From Plantago ovata (taxonomy: Eukaryota > Streptophyta > Magnoliopsida > Lamiales > Plantaginaceae), in NCBI GenBank assembly GCA_028274465.1, contig CM051457.1, positions 69,476,496 to 69,540,495 of the forward strand: 64,000 nt of DNA. Reading direction: 5' to 3'. The position numbers and the translations under genes were made by a program. The notes below the pieces were generated by a model. The model was given only the letters and a program-made list of their open reading frames with translations, was not told the origin of the DNA and did no database searches. How positions within the stretch are numbered: position 1 is the stretch's first letter; the number at the start of each line of letters is the position of its first letter. This document shows positions 22,838 to 33,419 of the stretch, one piece after another.

Positions 22838-23195
22838 TAGGATTGTTATTTAGCTTACGATGTATTTTATTTTATGAAAAGAAATAACTTATTGAAGCTT
22901 TAGCTTATGATGTATCTTGTTTTCTGAAAAGAAAATAACCTATTGAAGCTTTAGCTTACGATGTATTTTATTTTCTGAAAAGAAAATAACTTATTGAAGC
23001 TTTAGCTTATGATGTATCTTGTTTTATGAAAAGAAAATAACCTATTGAAGCTTTAGCTTATGATGTATCTTGTTTTCTGAAAAGAAAATAACTTATTGAA
23101 GCTTTAGCTTATGATGTATCTTGTTTTCTGAAAAGAAAATAACCTATTGAAGCATTTGCTGATGATGTACTTTGTTTTTACAAACAAACTATTGA
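22838..23195 (+). repeat. 51-bp minisatellite in the SIRE-like LTR
   Basis: Six to seven copies of a 51-bp unit containing ATTGAAGCTTTAGCTTATGA. Unit starts at 22889, 22940, 22991, 23042, 23093 and 23144 are exactly 51 apart. Alternate units differ by T/C at the first base. Confidence 0.9.
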
Positions 23196-23652
23196 AGCAT
23201 TAAGAACCGCTCAGAATCTTGAAGATTTTGAAGATCTGAAGACTTGAAGATTTCGAAGAACTGAAGACTTGAAGAATTTGAAGATCTGAAGAATAGAAGA
23301 TTTCTTAAGACTGGTATCTACAAAGGCACATGTTGCTCAGAAAGTGGAAACTTCAGCAACAACATTGCATAAGTGAAAATCTGAAAGACAGAGTAGGTTG
23401 TGCTTGCTGAAACTGAGACTGACCACTTGCTGATGGAACATATGTGACCTCTTGCTGAAAGTACTTACATTTGCGCTCCATTGTTACTGTTTGAATTCTA
23501 TTCAAATATGCATTAAATGCAAAGCTTGCACGCGAAGGACATGAAGACTAGAAGACAAACAAGGACGCTGCTGAAAGTACAAAAGCAAGATAGTGACATG
23601 TTAAGGAACAAAAGCCTTAGGATTTGAAATTCAAACGGCTCCTTACTTGCAC

Positions 23653-23660
23653 TATAAATA
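23653..23660 (+). promoter_or_regulatory. TATA box of the SIRE-like LTR
   Basis: TATAAATA in the middle of the LTR, about 965 bases after its start, a plausible boundary between upstream and transcribed parts. Confidence 0.55.
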
Positions 23661-24561
23661 GAGGTCATCCGGCGAAGAGTTGAAGTGTGTCAACAACGTG
23701 ATCAAACTCTCACTTGTGCTTAAACTCACATACCCTTCAATACTCTTTACTGCCATTGATCCGTTCCAAGACTTAAAACTTGAGAAAGCTACTTGTGAAG
23801 AAGTAGAGTTTACACTACTAAGAAATTAGTTAAGTGTTCTTTCTTTCTTTTGAACAAGAACAAGTCTTGACACCAGAAACAATTAAATTTGTTTACTGCA
23901 AAGTATTCAAAGTTTTGTTTCTTAGATTACTTGTTGTAACTGAATAAGTTATAATTAAGTTATCTCATCCCGAACCTCTCTAACTGAAAATACACCCTTT
24001 CAGGCGTGATATTCAGGGGGAACTTAATCTAGCATAGTTTTGCTGATTAAAAGTACCAAGTTTGGTGGAGAACAAGGTTGCTTTCTCTAGATTAGGTTGG
24101 AAACGAAGCAAGTGTGCTTTGGTTTCTGTTTGAATCGCTCTAGATAGGATTTGTAAGGGACCTCAATCATATCTTAGTGGATTCAGTCCTAGAAAGGACA
24201 AAGTGGATTAGTTGAGAGATTACGCCACTCTCAGATACCACTATAAAAGTGCTTGTGTGATTTACTTACTATATTTAGTTTTCAGCAAATTATATCTGTC
24301 TGTACACTGTCACTCACATCACTTGCTGAAACCTTTATTTACTGAAAAAGTACTTATTGTATCAAAGACTTCCGCTCTCTGATTTTAAGTATCAGTAAAC
24401 CAAGTTACTGCAAAGTATCTTGCACTTGCTGAGAAAGTTAAGTATCAGCAAACTCATTACTGAAAAGTAATAAGCACTTGCTGAGAAAGTTTTAAACGAC
24501 AAAAGTTTGAAAAGACTATTCACCCCCCCAAGTCTTTTCTTGTTATTTAAAGGGACCAACA

Positions 24562-24854
24562 ATACCAAATCTCAGCAAATTTCAAGTCTTCTTGTCTTCA
24601 AATCTTCAAGTCTTCAAGTCTTCAAGTCTTCTGAGTTGTTCTTCTACTTCAATAGATTGTTTCAGCAAACAATATACATCATTAGCAAACAAAAAGAACC
24701 TATCTAGTACCTATACTAAGTCTTTAGCAAACATTCCTCTTTTACAATGTTCTTTAAAAATTCTAATTTCATATGGACCTTAAAAGTACTAATCACTGGA
24801 CTGTTTTTAATTTAGCATGGTAATATGTTCATCAAAATTACAAGTTTCCTAACA
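24562..24854 (-). repeat. Inverted SIRE-like LTR fragment
   Basis: Its reverse complement starts TGTTAGGAAACTTGTAATTT and follows the first part of the 22688 LTR, but without the 51-bp array. It is probably the remaining end of an older element of the same family into which the plus-strand copy inserted. Confidence 0.8.
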
Positions 24855-25792
24855 CAATAACAACATATGTTACAAATACGATTTCTCTTTCAAATCTAAT
24901 AATCCTAATTTATTGAGAAATTTTCGCGCATGAACACCTCTAGTTTAATATCTATCTCACTATGAAGGATGTGTGTAATACGGCTTACACAATTAAAGAA
25001 GTGCGTATTAAATTATTCAGTTTTTTAATTGTTCAATCCAAACTTGTCTTCGTGTTTTCCTTTCTTATCAGCTTTAAAAGGGTCCATCATGTATAAGAAA
25101 ATTAGTGTAAAAATAACATTAATTTTAATGAAAATACAAAAAAGTGAAAAAAATTAAAAAATTCCGATGCCCAAATTTTTTCTTTACTCAATAAAATTAG
25201 CACATTTTGTGGTATTTTTGATTTATTTTGAAATTTTCGTGTATGGGCACCACTCATTGAAAATCTTTCTCATAATGAAGGAAAATGTTCAATCCATATT
25301 GCCAGTGCTACAGCGGAACTTGTTGGTCAACCAATAACAACATATGTTACAAATAAGATTTCTCTTTCTAATCCAGTAATGCTAATTTATTAAGAAATTT
25401 TCGTGCATGAACACCTATATTTTAATATATTTCTCACTATGAAGGATGTGTGTAATACGGCTTACACAATCAAAGAAGTGTGTATTAAGTTATTCAGTTT
25501 TTTAATAGTTCAATCCAAGCTTATGTCTTCTTGTTTTCATTTTTTATCAGTTATAAAAGGGTCCATCGTGTATAAGAAAATTAGAGCAAAAACAACATTA
25601 ATTTTAATGAAAATTTAAAAAAGTGAAAAACCATATAAAAATTTCACTGCTGGGATTCGAACCCGGATATCGATGGGTCATAAGGCTAACTCACAAGCCA
25701 AGACCTGTCAAGGTTATTTCTTCAATGATATTGCCAGTGCTAGAGCGAATATTGTTGGTAAACAATTACAAAAATATGTTATAAATAAACAA
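24855..25792. repeat. Tandem array, left part (477/619-bp units)
   Basis: A short unit (24855-25331, 477 bp) is followed by the first 461 bases of a long unit. The anchor CAATAACAACATATG marks each start. There is no gene. The array continues after the MULE at 31434. Confidence 0.88.
25653..25716 (-). other. tRNA-like patch with Pol III B-box
   Basis: On the minus strand GGTTCGAATCC (25653-25663) is a perfect B-box. The upstream A-box is poor and no complete cloverleaf is seen. The patch occurs only in long array units (again at 32389-32450), so it is a relic, not a tRNA gene. Confidence 0.4.
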
Positions 25793-25851
25793 GAGATAAT
25801 ATCACATTAGTACCCTGATAGACACCCTAATCTCACATTTGTTCCCATTAG
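25793..25851 (+). repeat. MULE left terminal inverted repeat
   Basis: 59 bp, with the conserved core TTAGTACCCTG followed by ACCCTAAT and ATTTGTTCCCA. Confidence 0.88.
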
Positions 25852-26362
25852 ATCAGAAATTACATCCTAGTACCTGAAAATGGAATTTTGAGTTGACTTT
25901 GATGTAATTACAAAAGTGCCCTCACGCCTAAAGCCTAGATCCAAACACGGCCTTAGTAAAAATAAATTGGTTTTACCCCTTGTCATCGTCACCAACGCCA
26001 TTAACCCCCTTTCTCTCTGTCCCCTTCTCCATTACTGCTCTGTTCGTCCATACTTCATCTCCGCTTAATCTCATTCAAATTTCGCACCAAAATCGCTCAT
26101 TTGAAGTGCATTGAAACCGCCGTATCTCGATTACTGAGAATTTTGCGTCAAGAAGTCTAAAGGGGTCGTGGTTTCGTTTCGTCTGGAGTACATTGCTCCC
26201 CACTGAAAAAGGTACCGTTATTACTCATAAACCTCACATTGTTGATGTTTAAGGTGGTTTGTGACCAGAATTCTGATACAGAAACATTAGGTGTAATTTT
26301 ACATAAACCCTAGTTCTAGGTTTTCTGCGTTTCTGACCATTTTTTTTTTTTAATGTTCAAGG

Positions 26363-29300
26363 ATGGGTGGCAAGTACTACATAAGGATTCACTACCGTCG
26401 TGATGAGTCGGAAACATTGACAAAAATCGACCCAAAAAGGTACAAATTCTCTGACCTTAAACGTGATGTGAAGAAGATAGTAGAAAAATATTACAGAGAA
26501 CATGAGTTAGTTATTGATTTGAACATGGTTTACTTCTACTCTGCTATGGTTGGTACTGGTAGTATAGATATTCGGTGTGATAATGATATGTTGAAAATAT
26601 TTGAGGGGAATAAGGAGTTTAGGGAGGTTGAACTGGATGTGGAGATGGATGTAGCCATTCCCTTACAAGTGATTGATCCTAGTGGAAGGAGGTGTGATTT
26701 GGATGGTAGTGTGTTTGTAGGAGATGGTGATGACCCTGATGAAATGGATGGTTCATATGTTCCCACACATCCCTCTGCATATGCTCCACCTGAAAGAGAA
26801 AGAACCTTTAGGGACAGAAGGTGTAAAAAAAGCAAGCCCCCATACAAGAAAGCCAAAATGCCACCTAAAGCACCCATATTTGTTGATCTGACTGGTGATG
26901 TTGATGATGAACAATTGACTGATGCACAAGACTGTGATCCTACTCCAGTCCATCACACAGAAGAACCACAATCTCCCATTCATGAAACACAAGAATCTCA
27001 ACCTATAATACTTGACACCCAAGAAACTCAACCTCCCATTACAGAGACACAAGAATCAGATCCTCCAGCAACACCAAAGTCACCATACATTCCTCAGTCA
27101 GTCTTTGAAACTCCCAACTCAAAGATTCCAACCACAAACATTACCACTCCACCTACTGTTGAAAAAAAAAAGTTTAAAAACATTTTGAAAGACTGGTTTG
27201 GAAATGATTTCTTGAATGCTTCTCCTTGTATGAATCCATCTATTCATCAGGCAGGGGAGAATAATATTGATCAGGCTGATGTTGGTGAGGCCGGGGAGAA
27301 AGTTAGTGATGAGGCAGTGGAGAAGGATAGCAATAGTAAGGGTGATGGTGAGGCAGGGGAGAAAGTAAGAGAGAAGGAAGTGGAGGAGGATACCAATAGT
27401 AAGGGTGATGGTGAGGCAGGGGATAAGGTAAGAGAGAAGGAAGATGTTGTTGTAGAGGATTGGGAAAGTGGTGATGAATGGATGAGGAAGACAGTGCGGA
27501 TGAAAATGATAAAGCATTTGATTGGGATGTAGATGAGCCATTCTCACAATATCAACATGAGAGTGAGGATGAAGCCTTGAATTTAACTAGAGTACAACCA
27601 ACTGGTGATGACAGTGAGAGTGAGTTGGAGAAGGATGAGTACTGGTGATGGGAATGGTGATGGGTTAGGTGATGGGAATGGTGATGGGTTAGGTGATGAT
27701 AGGGCTGGTGATAGGCTAGATGAGGATGCTGGGGATGAAAATGGAACTGGGGATAGGTTAGATGAGGAAGTTGTAGTAGATGATGAGACTGGTGATGCCA
27801 ACTACAATCCACATGAGGATTCTGAGGTGGATGAGGGGTATGTGTCACTTGAGGAGGAGCAATATAGTGACAAGGAGTGGATTGGAGATGAGTTTGTGGT
27901 GAACTGTGAGGACATAGATACTGAATTCAAGGTTGGTGATACATTTAGTAGTGTGGCTGAGCTTAGAAGGAGAGTGAAGAACTATGTCTTGAAGGTAGGG
28001 TTCATAATGCGGAAGAAAAAGAACAATCTGGAGAAATACTCTGTGTTCTGTACTGGGAAGGGCTGTAGTTGGAGATTGTATGCATCAGTTATGGATGATG
28101 AGAAAACCTTCATGATAAAGACTTATCATGGTGGGCATAGGTGTGTCAGGAAGCAAGACTACCGTGAAGCTGATTACAAGTGGTGTGCCTCCAAGATATT
28201 AGATGAGTTGAGGAAGAATTCATCACTAACTACAAAGGAGTTACAGAGTTGGGAAATAGATACTTTGCATGTGAATGTTCCATACATAAGGATGTACAGA
28301 GCAAGGGAGTGGGCTCTAGTGGTACTTGGTGGAAATCCTGAGGAAGCCTTCTTATTGCTCCCAAAGTACAAGCAGATGATACTAAGGTCCAATCCTGGCA
28401 TCATTGTTGAGTTGCAAACTGAAGAAGATGAGGACATGGAGGAAGATGAGATCACTGGTGAACCTATTGAAAGACCTCCACTATTCAATAGATTCTTTGT
28501 TGGAATAGAGGGTCTTGGAAGGGGTTTCTTGGATGGGTGTGCACCCTTTCTTTTCTTTGATGGGTGCTATCTTAGAGACAAGTATGGAGGGGTTCTACTA
28601 AGTGCTGTTGGGACAGATGCAGATTGTGGAATCTTTCCACTTGCTTATGCAGTAGTGGAGACTGAGAACAAGGAATCCTGGGGCTTTTTCCTCAAGTGTC
28701 TTGAGCAATTTGTTGGTCCTTGGGATGATGGCAGGCCATGGCACTTTATGGGGGATAGACAAAAAGTAAGTAATTTGTATTTATCCTTGTGTTTATCTCT
28801 TTTTCATATACTGTATTGACTCTTATTTTTGTATTGCAGGGATTGGTTCCTGCCATTGAGGAACTAGCACCAACTGTTGTGAACAAAAAATGTGCCAAAC
28901 ACATTTATGATAATTTTAAACTCAAGTGGTCTAGTGTTGAGCTGAGGAGACTATATTGGCAAGCAAGCACTGCCTACACATATTATGGATTCAATAAGGT
29001 AGCTCTCTCTAGCTCTTATACTAAATGTCTATTTTTGTTTACTGTTGTTTACTGCTTGCTTAATTATATATGTCATGTCTTTTTTTGTTTAAGGCCATGA
29101 CAAAAATGAAAGATTCCACCCCTGCTGCATATCAGTACCTCATCAATATACATCTAGGTTTCTGGGTTAGGCATGCATATGATATACATGTGAAGATTGA
29201 CCATGTAACAAACAACATGAGTGAGTCATTTAACTCATGGATTGAGGGTGTGAGAGGGCATTCAGTATTTACTATTATGGAGGGACTTAGGCAGCAGATC

Positions 29301-30423
29301 ATGAGGAGAATTGTGTTCAGACAGAAGAAGGAGAAAAGGCTTTCCTCAGTGTTGATGCCTAGAATCCTAGACAAACTTAATGATCAGATTCAGCAAAGTG
29401 GGTGGTGTAGGGTGGTAACTGAAACTGGAACAACTATTTTTGAGGTTCAAGACTACACATACAAGTTTGTGGTGGATTTGGACAGTAGGTCTTGTGATTG
29501 TAGGAGATGGGATGTCTCTGGGATCCCATGTAGGCATGCTTGCTGTGCCATCACCTACATGAGATTGGAAGCTGAGGATTTCCTTTCTGAAAACCACACT
29601 AGAGCTGCCTACAAAAGAACTTATGACATGAAAGTCTGGCCAGTTCAAGGTCAACAATTCTGGCCATCAGATTTGACTACACAACAGTGCTTGCCTCCAA
29701 ATGTTAGAAGACAACCTGGAAGGCCTCCAAAAAACAGGATTAAACATCCTTCTGAGGGAGGTGCAAGTACCTCAAAGAAGTCCAAGACACCAGTCCATCA
29801 ACAAAGAAAGCCTCCAACATGTTCTTGTTGTCTAGAAAAGGGACATACTTACAGAAAATGTCCTGAATGGGTGAGTTGCACTATTTAATGTTCATTTGTG
29901 TGATCTGTTCTTCTTTAATACTAACTACAATGTAACTATATTGGTGTAGTTGAGAGCCAACAACAATGACCCTATTCCAGAAGAAGAATCAGCTGTTCCT
30001 ATATCTCCAGTCCATGAAGTAAGGGTTTTTTGCTGTATATGTTTATTTCTAACCTTGTTCGTGTATAATTGATCTTATTGGCAATTTTTTGGGAACTTGC
30101 AGGCTGCCACAGATGAACCAACAGATGTACCTGAGACATCAAGAGGTGGAGGAAGAACTGGTAGAGGAAGGGCTGGCAGAGGTAGAGGGAGAGGAGGTAT
30201 GGCTGGCAGAGGTAGAGGGAGAGGAGGTATGGCTGCTTGGTTTACTACAAGTAGTGGGAGTGGTGATAATGGCACTGGAGCAAGTGGTGAGAGTGGAACT
30301 GGAACAAGTGGCACTGGCAGAGGTGGTGACAATGGAGCTGGAGTAAGGGGAACTGGCAGAGGAAGAGCAAGAGGAAGAGCAAGAGCAAGAAGAGGTAGGG
30401 GAAGAGGAAGGGCATCTCAGTAG
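26363..30423 (+). CDS. MULE transposase (mudrA-like), five coding exons
   Basis: A mudrA-like transposase that would cut and move the element through its end repeats in the nucleus. The exons I infer are 26363-28765, 28840-28998, 29094-29870, 29950-30018 and 30103-30423, each with GT/AG borders and matching phase. Domains in order: a PB1-like N-terminus (to about residue 95); a TQE-rich then acidic linker; a MuDR DNA-binding domain (about 27920-28150); a MULE transposase core (FFDGCYL near 28555, GDRQ|KGL across the first splice, CAKHIYDNF, NNMSESFN); a SWIM zinc finger (CDC ... CRHACC, about 29490-29550); a CX2CX4HX4C knuckle (CSCCLEKGHTYRKC); and an Arg-Gly-rich tail. TTCAAG just before the ATG suggests a 5' UTR intron (about 26211-26361). 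In the linker, between about 27480 and 27640, the reading frame leaves and returns. Confidence 0.88.
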
Positions 30424-30669
30424 GCTCAATCATCTCAGTAGTTTGTTATTCCATACAATGCTACTTTGATGAAACTTTAATTAGTATGGTTCCTTTTGGT
30501 AATTTGGAAGCTACTGTGATGGCTACTATGGTGAAAAATTGGGCTTGTTTTGGTTAGTTTGTGAAATATTTGGAATTGGCATCATTATGCAATGCAAGTA
30601 CTTTTATGGTCTCTACTTTTATTAATCCATAGAAAGATGTTATTACATATGCTTGCTCTTTTACATCAC

Positions 30670-31153
30670 CTACTTCTTGAAACTTTGAACAATTTGCACA
30701 CTAAGGTACACTGCCAATAGTAGCAGATTCATAGCTACAAGTACATATATGAGATGTAAGTTGTTTGCTTCACATGCCCGTCTAGTTGCAGTGCGCCTCA
30801 CCTCCACCCTTTTGGCATTCACTTTGTATCTCTTCCCTTTGCTGCTCTTCCCCATTGTTGTTGTAGAGCTCCTCCTCATCACCATCACCCCATTGGGAGA
30901 ACCCATGTGTGCCACACTTCCAATACATTCTTCTATTTGGGTGTACGACTAGCACGGTGCGCTTACGACAATTGTTGGAACGACATATCGGACGCCCATG
31001 CCATATAGGACTGCTAGACGTACCGCAACCACCCATGTTTTGTACAATGATTTCTACCCTTTTTGCTAAGTGATGTGGGTGTGTAAAAGAGTGTTTATTT
31101 GGATGAAAAATGATGATTTCTACCCCTTTAAATAGATCTAACTGCCTCTCCAA
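30670..31153 (-). CDS. Convergent zinc-finger/membrane protein frame in the MULE
   Basis: Minus-strand coding potential facing the transposase gene. Reading from 31153 downwards, CRKRTVLVVHPNRRMYWKCG and a following W resemble a GRF-type zinc finger (Cys, NpgRrf, Cys). The overlapping frame from about 30915 gives a basic linker, then a hydrophobic segment (LIYVLVAMNLLLLAVYLSV) near the C-terminus. The two parts are in different frames, so either a short intron or a frameshift separates them. Plant proteins with GRF finger, linker and C-terminal helix are common; their role is unknown. The position recalls mudrB but there is no similarity I can claim. Confidence is moderate that this is or was a gene. 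Confidence 0.45.
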
Positions 31154-31365
31154 CGGCTACTTTTTCAAATCCAAAATTGATCTAAACAATTACACTAAAG
31201 TTAGCAAAATATAAATTCAATTACATTTTGGTACCCACGTGCTTGTCACGTTAAAAAGTTACCACGCAGTAAATAATGGCTGTTTGGCTCAGCCAAAATC
31301 CAATTTTTGAACAGTGCTTAGAGCGGCAGACAGTCAAGATCGGGTACCAAAATTTAATTGTTAGT

Positions 31366-31424
31366 CTAGTGGGAACAAATCTGATATTAGGGTATCTTGC
31401 AGGGTACTAAAAAGTTATGGACCC
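31366..31424 (-). repeat. MULE right terminal inverted repeat
   Basis: 59 bp; its reverse complement aligns without gaps to 25793-25851 with about 14 differences. Confidence 0.88.
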
Positions 31425-31433
31425 AATAAACAA

Positions 31434-32851
31434 CAATTTTTCTTACTCATTAAAATTTGCACATTTTGTGGTATTTCTGATTTATTTCAAAATTTTCGTG
31501 TATGGGCACTTCTCATTGAAAATCTTTCTCACAATGAAGGAAAATATTCAATCCATATTGCCATTGCTACAGCCAAACTTGTTGGTCAACCAATAACAAT
31601 ATATGTTACAAATAAGATTTATCTTTCTAATCTAGTAATCCTAATTTATTCAAAAAAATTCGTGCATGAACACCTCTCGTTTAATATCTATCTCACTATG
31701 AAGGATATGTGTAATACGACTTACACAATTAAGGAAGTCCGTATTAAATTATTCAGTTTTTTAATAGTTCAATCCAAACTTGTCTTCGTGTTTTCATTTC
31801 TTATCAGCTTTAAAAGGGTCCATCATGTATAAGAAATTTAAAGTAAAAACAACATTAATTTTAATGAAAATGCAAAAAAGTGAAAAAAAATTAAAAAACT
31901 CCGCTGCCCGGATTTTTTCTTACTCATTAAAATTAGCACATTTTGTGGTATTTCTGATTTATTTTGAAATTTTCGTGTATGGGAACCTCTCATTGAAAAT
32001 CTTACTCACAATGAAGGAAAATGTTCAATCCATATTGACAGTGCTACAGCGGAACTTGTTGGTCAACCAATAACAACATATGTTACAAATAAGATTTCTC
32101 TTTCTAATCCAGTAATCCTAATTTATTTAGAAATTTTCGTGCATGAACACCTATATTTTAGTATCTTTCTCACTATGAAGGATGTGTGTAATACGGCTCA
32201 CACAATCAAAGAAGTGTGTATTAAATAATTCAGTTTTTTAATTGTTCAATCCAAGCTTATGTCTTCTTGTTTTCATTTTTTATCAGCTATAAAAGGGTCC
32301 ATCGTGTATAAGAAAATTAGAGTAAAAACAACAGTAATTTTAATGAAAATTTTAAAAAGTGAAAAAATATATATATATTTCGCTGCCGGGATTTGAACCC
32401 GGATATCGATGAGTCATAAGGCTGACTCACAAGCCAAGACCTGTCATGGTTATTTCTTCAATGATATTGCTAGTGCTACAGCGAATATTGTTGGTAAACA
32501 ATTACAAAAATATGTTATAAATAAACGACAATTTTTCATACTCATTAAAATTGGCACATTTTTTTGGTATTTCTGATTTATTTTGAAATTTTCGTGTTTG
32601 GGCACATATCATTGAAAATGTTTCTCACAATGAAGGAAAATGTTCAATCCATATTGCCGGTGCTACAGCCGAACTTGTTGGTCAACCAATAACAACATAT
32701 GTTACAAATAAGATTTCTCTTTCTAATTCAAATTTGCAAAGTTTGTGTTAATCCTAATTTATTCAAAAAAATTCGTGCATGAACACTTCTCGTTTAATAA
32801 CTATCTCACTATGAAGGATGTGTGTAATACGGGTAATTAGTTTGTATTAAA
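31434..32851. repeat. Tandem array, right part (477/619-bp units)
   Basis: The rest of the MULE-split long unit (to 31590), a short unit (31591-32067, 477 bp), a long unit (32068-32686, 619 bp) and the start of another unit cut by the Helitron at 32851. There is no gene. Short units lack about 140 bases around the tRNA-like patch. Confidence 0.88.
32389..32450 (-). other. tRNA-like patch, second copy
   Basis: B-box GGTTCAAATCC on the minus strand (32389-32399), in the second long array unit; see 25653. Confidence 0.38.
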
Positions 32852-32882
32852 CTAGCTAATTACCCGTCGAAACTCGACGAGG
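32852..32882 (-). other. Helitron 3' terminus: hairpin plus CTAG
   Basis: A 6-bp stem with a 3-base loop (32868-32882 on the plus strand), a 9-base spacer and terminal CTAG. This acts as the transposition stop signal in Helitrons. Confidence 0.8.
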
Positions 32883-33189
32883 AATAAAAATAAATAAACA
32901 ATTAGATTTGAATGTAAATATTCGTATAGAAATGTGTTACAGTATGGTTGATATAAACTCGCAACTATTATTATTTCTTTGGAACCATTTCGTAACTTCA
33001 TGTTCCATCGCTACCTGTACAAATTATAATTACAACATGTATCAGTGTAAAAGTCATTATGTCAAAAACACATTAACTAAAATCAACATGTTTTATCATC
33101 CCAAAAATTAAAACGTATTACCTCACAACTTATGGAAGACTTCTTTGTTAGTACGTTTTGTTGTAGTATCATATGTATTGTCATCTTTG

Positions 33190-33408
33190 TTACATATTGA
33201 AATCCCGAACCCCTTCCTGCTCGTTAGCCTTGATAGGGTCCATGCCTCCATGACTGAAAACTGGGGTGAGCGGACAGAGTCTTACGTGTGATAGTAAATG
33301 TCCTTGACCTTTATTAATGGTCATTGCGAGGTGAACAAAATTAGGAAATTGTCTTCTCTTCATTTGTATCGGGGAACTTTGCACTATAAAACCGTGAAAG
33401 GCAATCAA
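33190..33408 (-). pseudogene. Helitron helicase C-terminal fragment
   Basis: The 72-residue frame contains RRQFPNFVHLAMTINKGQGH and PVFSHGG, matching the last conserved helicase motif of Pif1-like Helitron proteins (usually AMTINKSQGQ and PVFSHGQLYVALSR). The match breaks off after PVFSHG and the usual ALSR box is missing. The frame lies about 340 bases inside the 3' terminus, as expected for the end of the gene. The intact protein would unwind DNA during rolling-circle transposition; this copy is a remnant. Confidence 0.72.
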
Positions 33409-33419
33409 GATTTTAAATT

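Larger units (their letters stand above)
17285..24561 (+). mobile_element. SIRE/Maximus-like Ty1/copia element, 3' part
   Basis: This is the 3' half of an LTR element whose left part lies beyond element B. Seen here are a long region downstream of pol with accessory open frames, a polypurine tract (AAAAAGGGGAAAATT, ending at 22687) and a ~1.87-kb LTR starting TGTTAGGAA. The purine tract joined to TGTTAGG and the long coiled-coil-prone frame after pol are typical of the SIRE lineage, but no pol domain is visible, so the family call is an inference. The element is broken and is interrupted by B at its left edge. Confidence 0.68.
22688..24561 (+). repeat. SIRE-like 3' LTR
   Basis: About 1.87 kb, starting TGTTAGG and ending near CCAACA. 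It holds a 51-bp minisatellite (22838-23195) and a TATA box (TATAAATA, 23653-23660). The left end is confirmed by an inverted second copy at 24562-24854. The right end is inferred from where that copy begins. Confidence 0.72.
25793..31424 (+). mobile_element. MuDR-type MULE DNA transposon
   Basis: A 5.6-kb Mutator-like element. It is bounded by the 9-bp target duplication AATAAACAA (25784-25792 and 31425-31433) and by 59-bp terminal inverted repeats that match at about three quarters of positions. Removing it and one target copy restores a 618-bp array unit, which proves the borders. It encodes a multi-exon mudrA-like transposase on the plus strand and a small convergent zinc-finger/membrane frame on the minus strand, an arrangement reminiscent of mudrA/mudrB in maize MuDR. 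It may have been autonomous until recently; the transposase exons are readable apart from one frame excursion. Confidence 0.93.

Noticed and set aside
22838-23195. CRISPR-like regular repeats
   Set aside because: Units are contiguous without unique spacers, in a plant LTR. The Helitron 42-bp repeats were rejected for the same reason.
25653-25716. Functional tRNA gene
   Set aside because: Only the T-arm/B-box is convincing; no full cloverleaf and no acceptor stem.
27552-27848. His/Pro-rich minus-strand frame opposite the MULE linker
   Set aside because: It is the mirror of the GAT/GGT-rich acidic linker on the coding strand.
30139-30433. Ser/Thr-rich minus-strand frames opposite the MULE C-terminus
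   Set aside because: Antisense of the Arg-Gly-rich tail; composition artefact.
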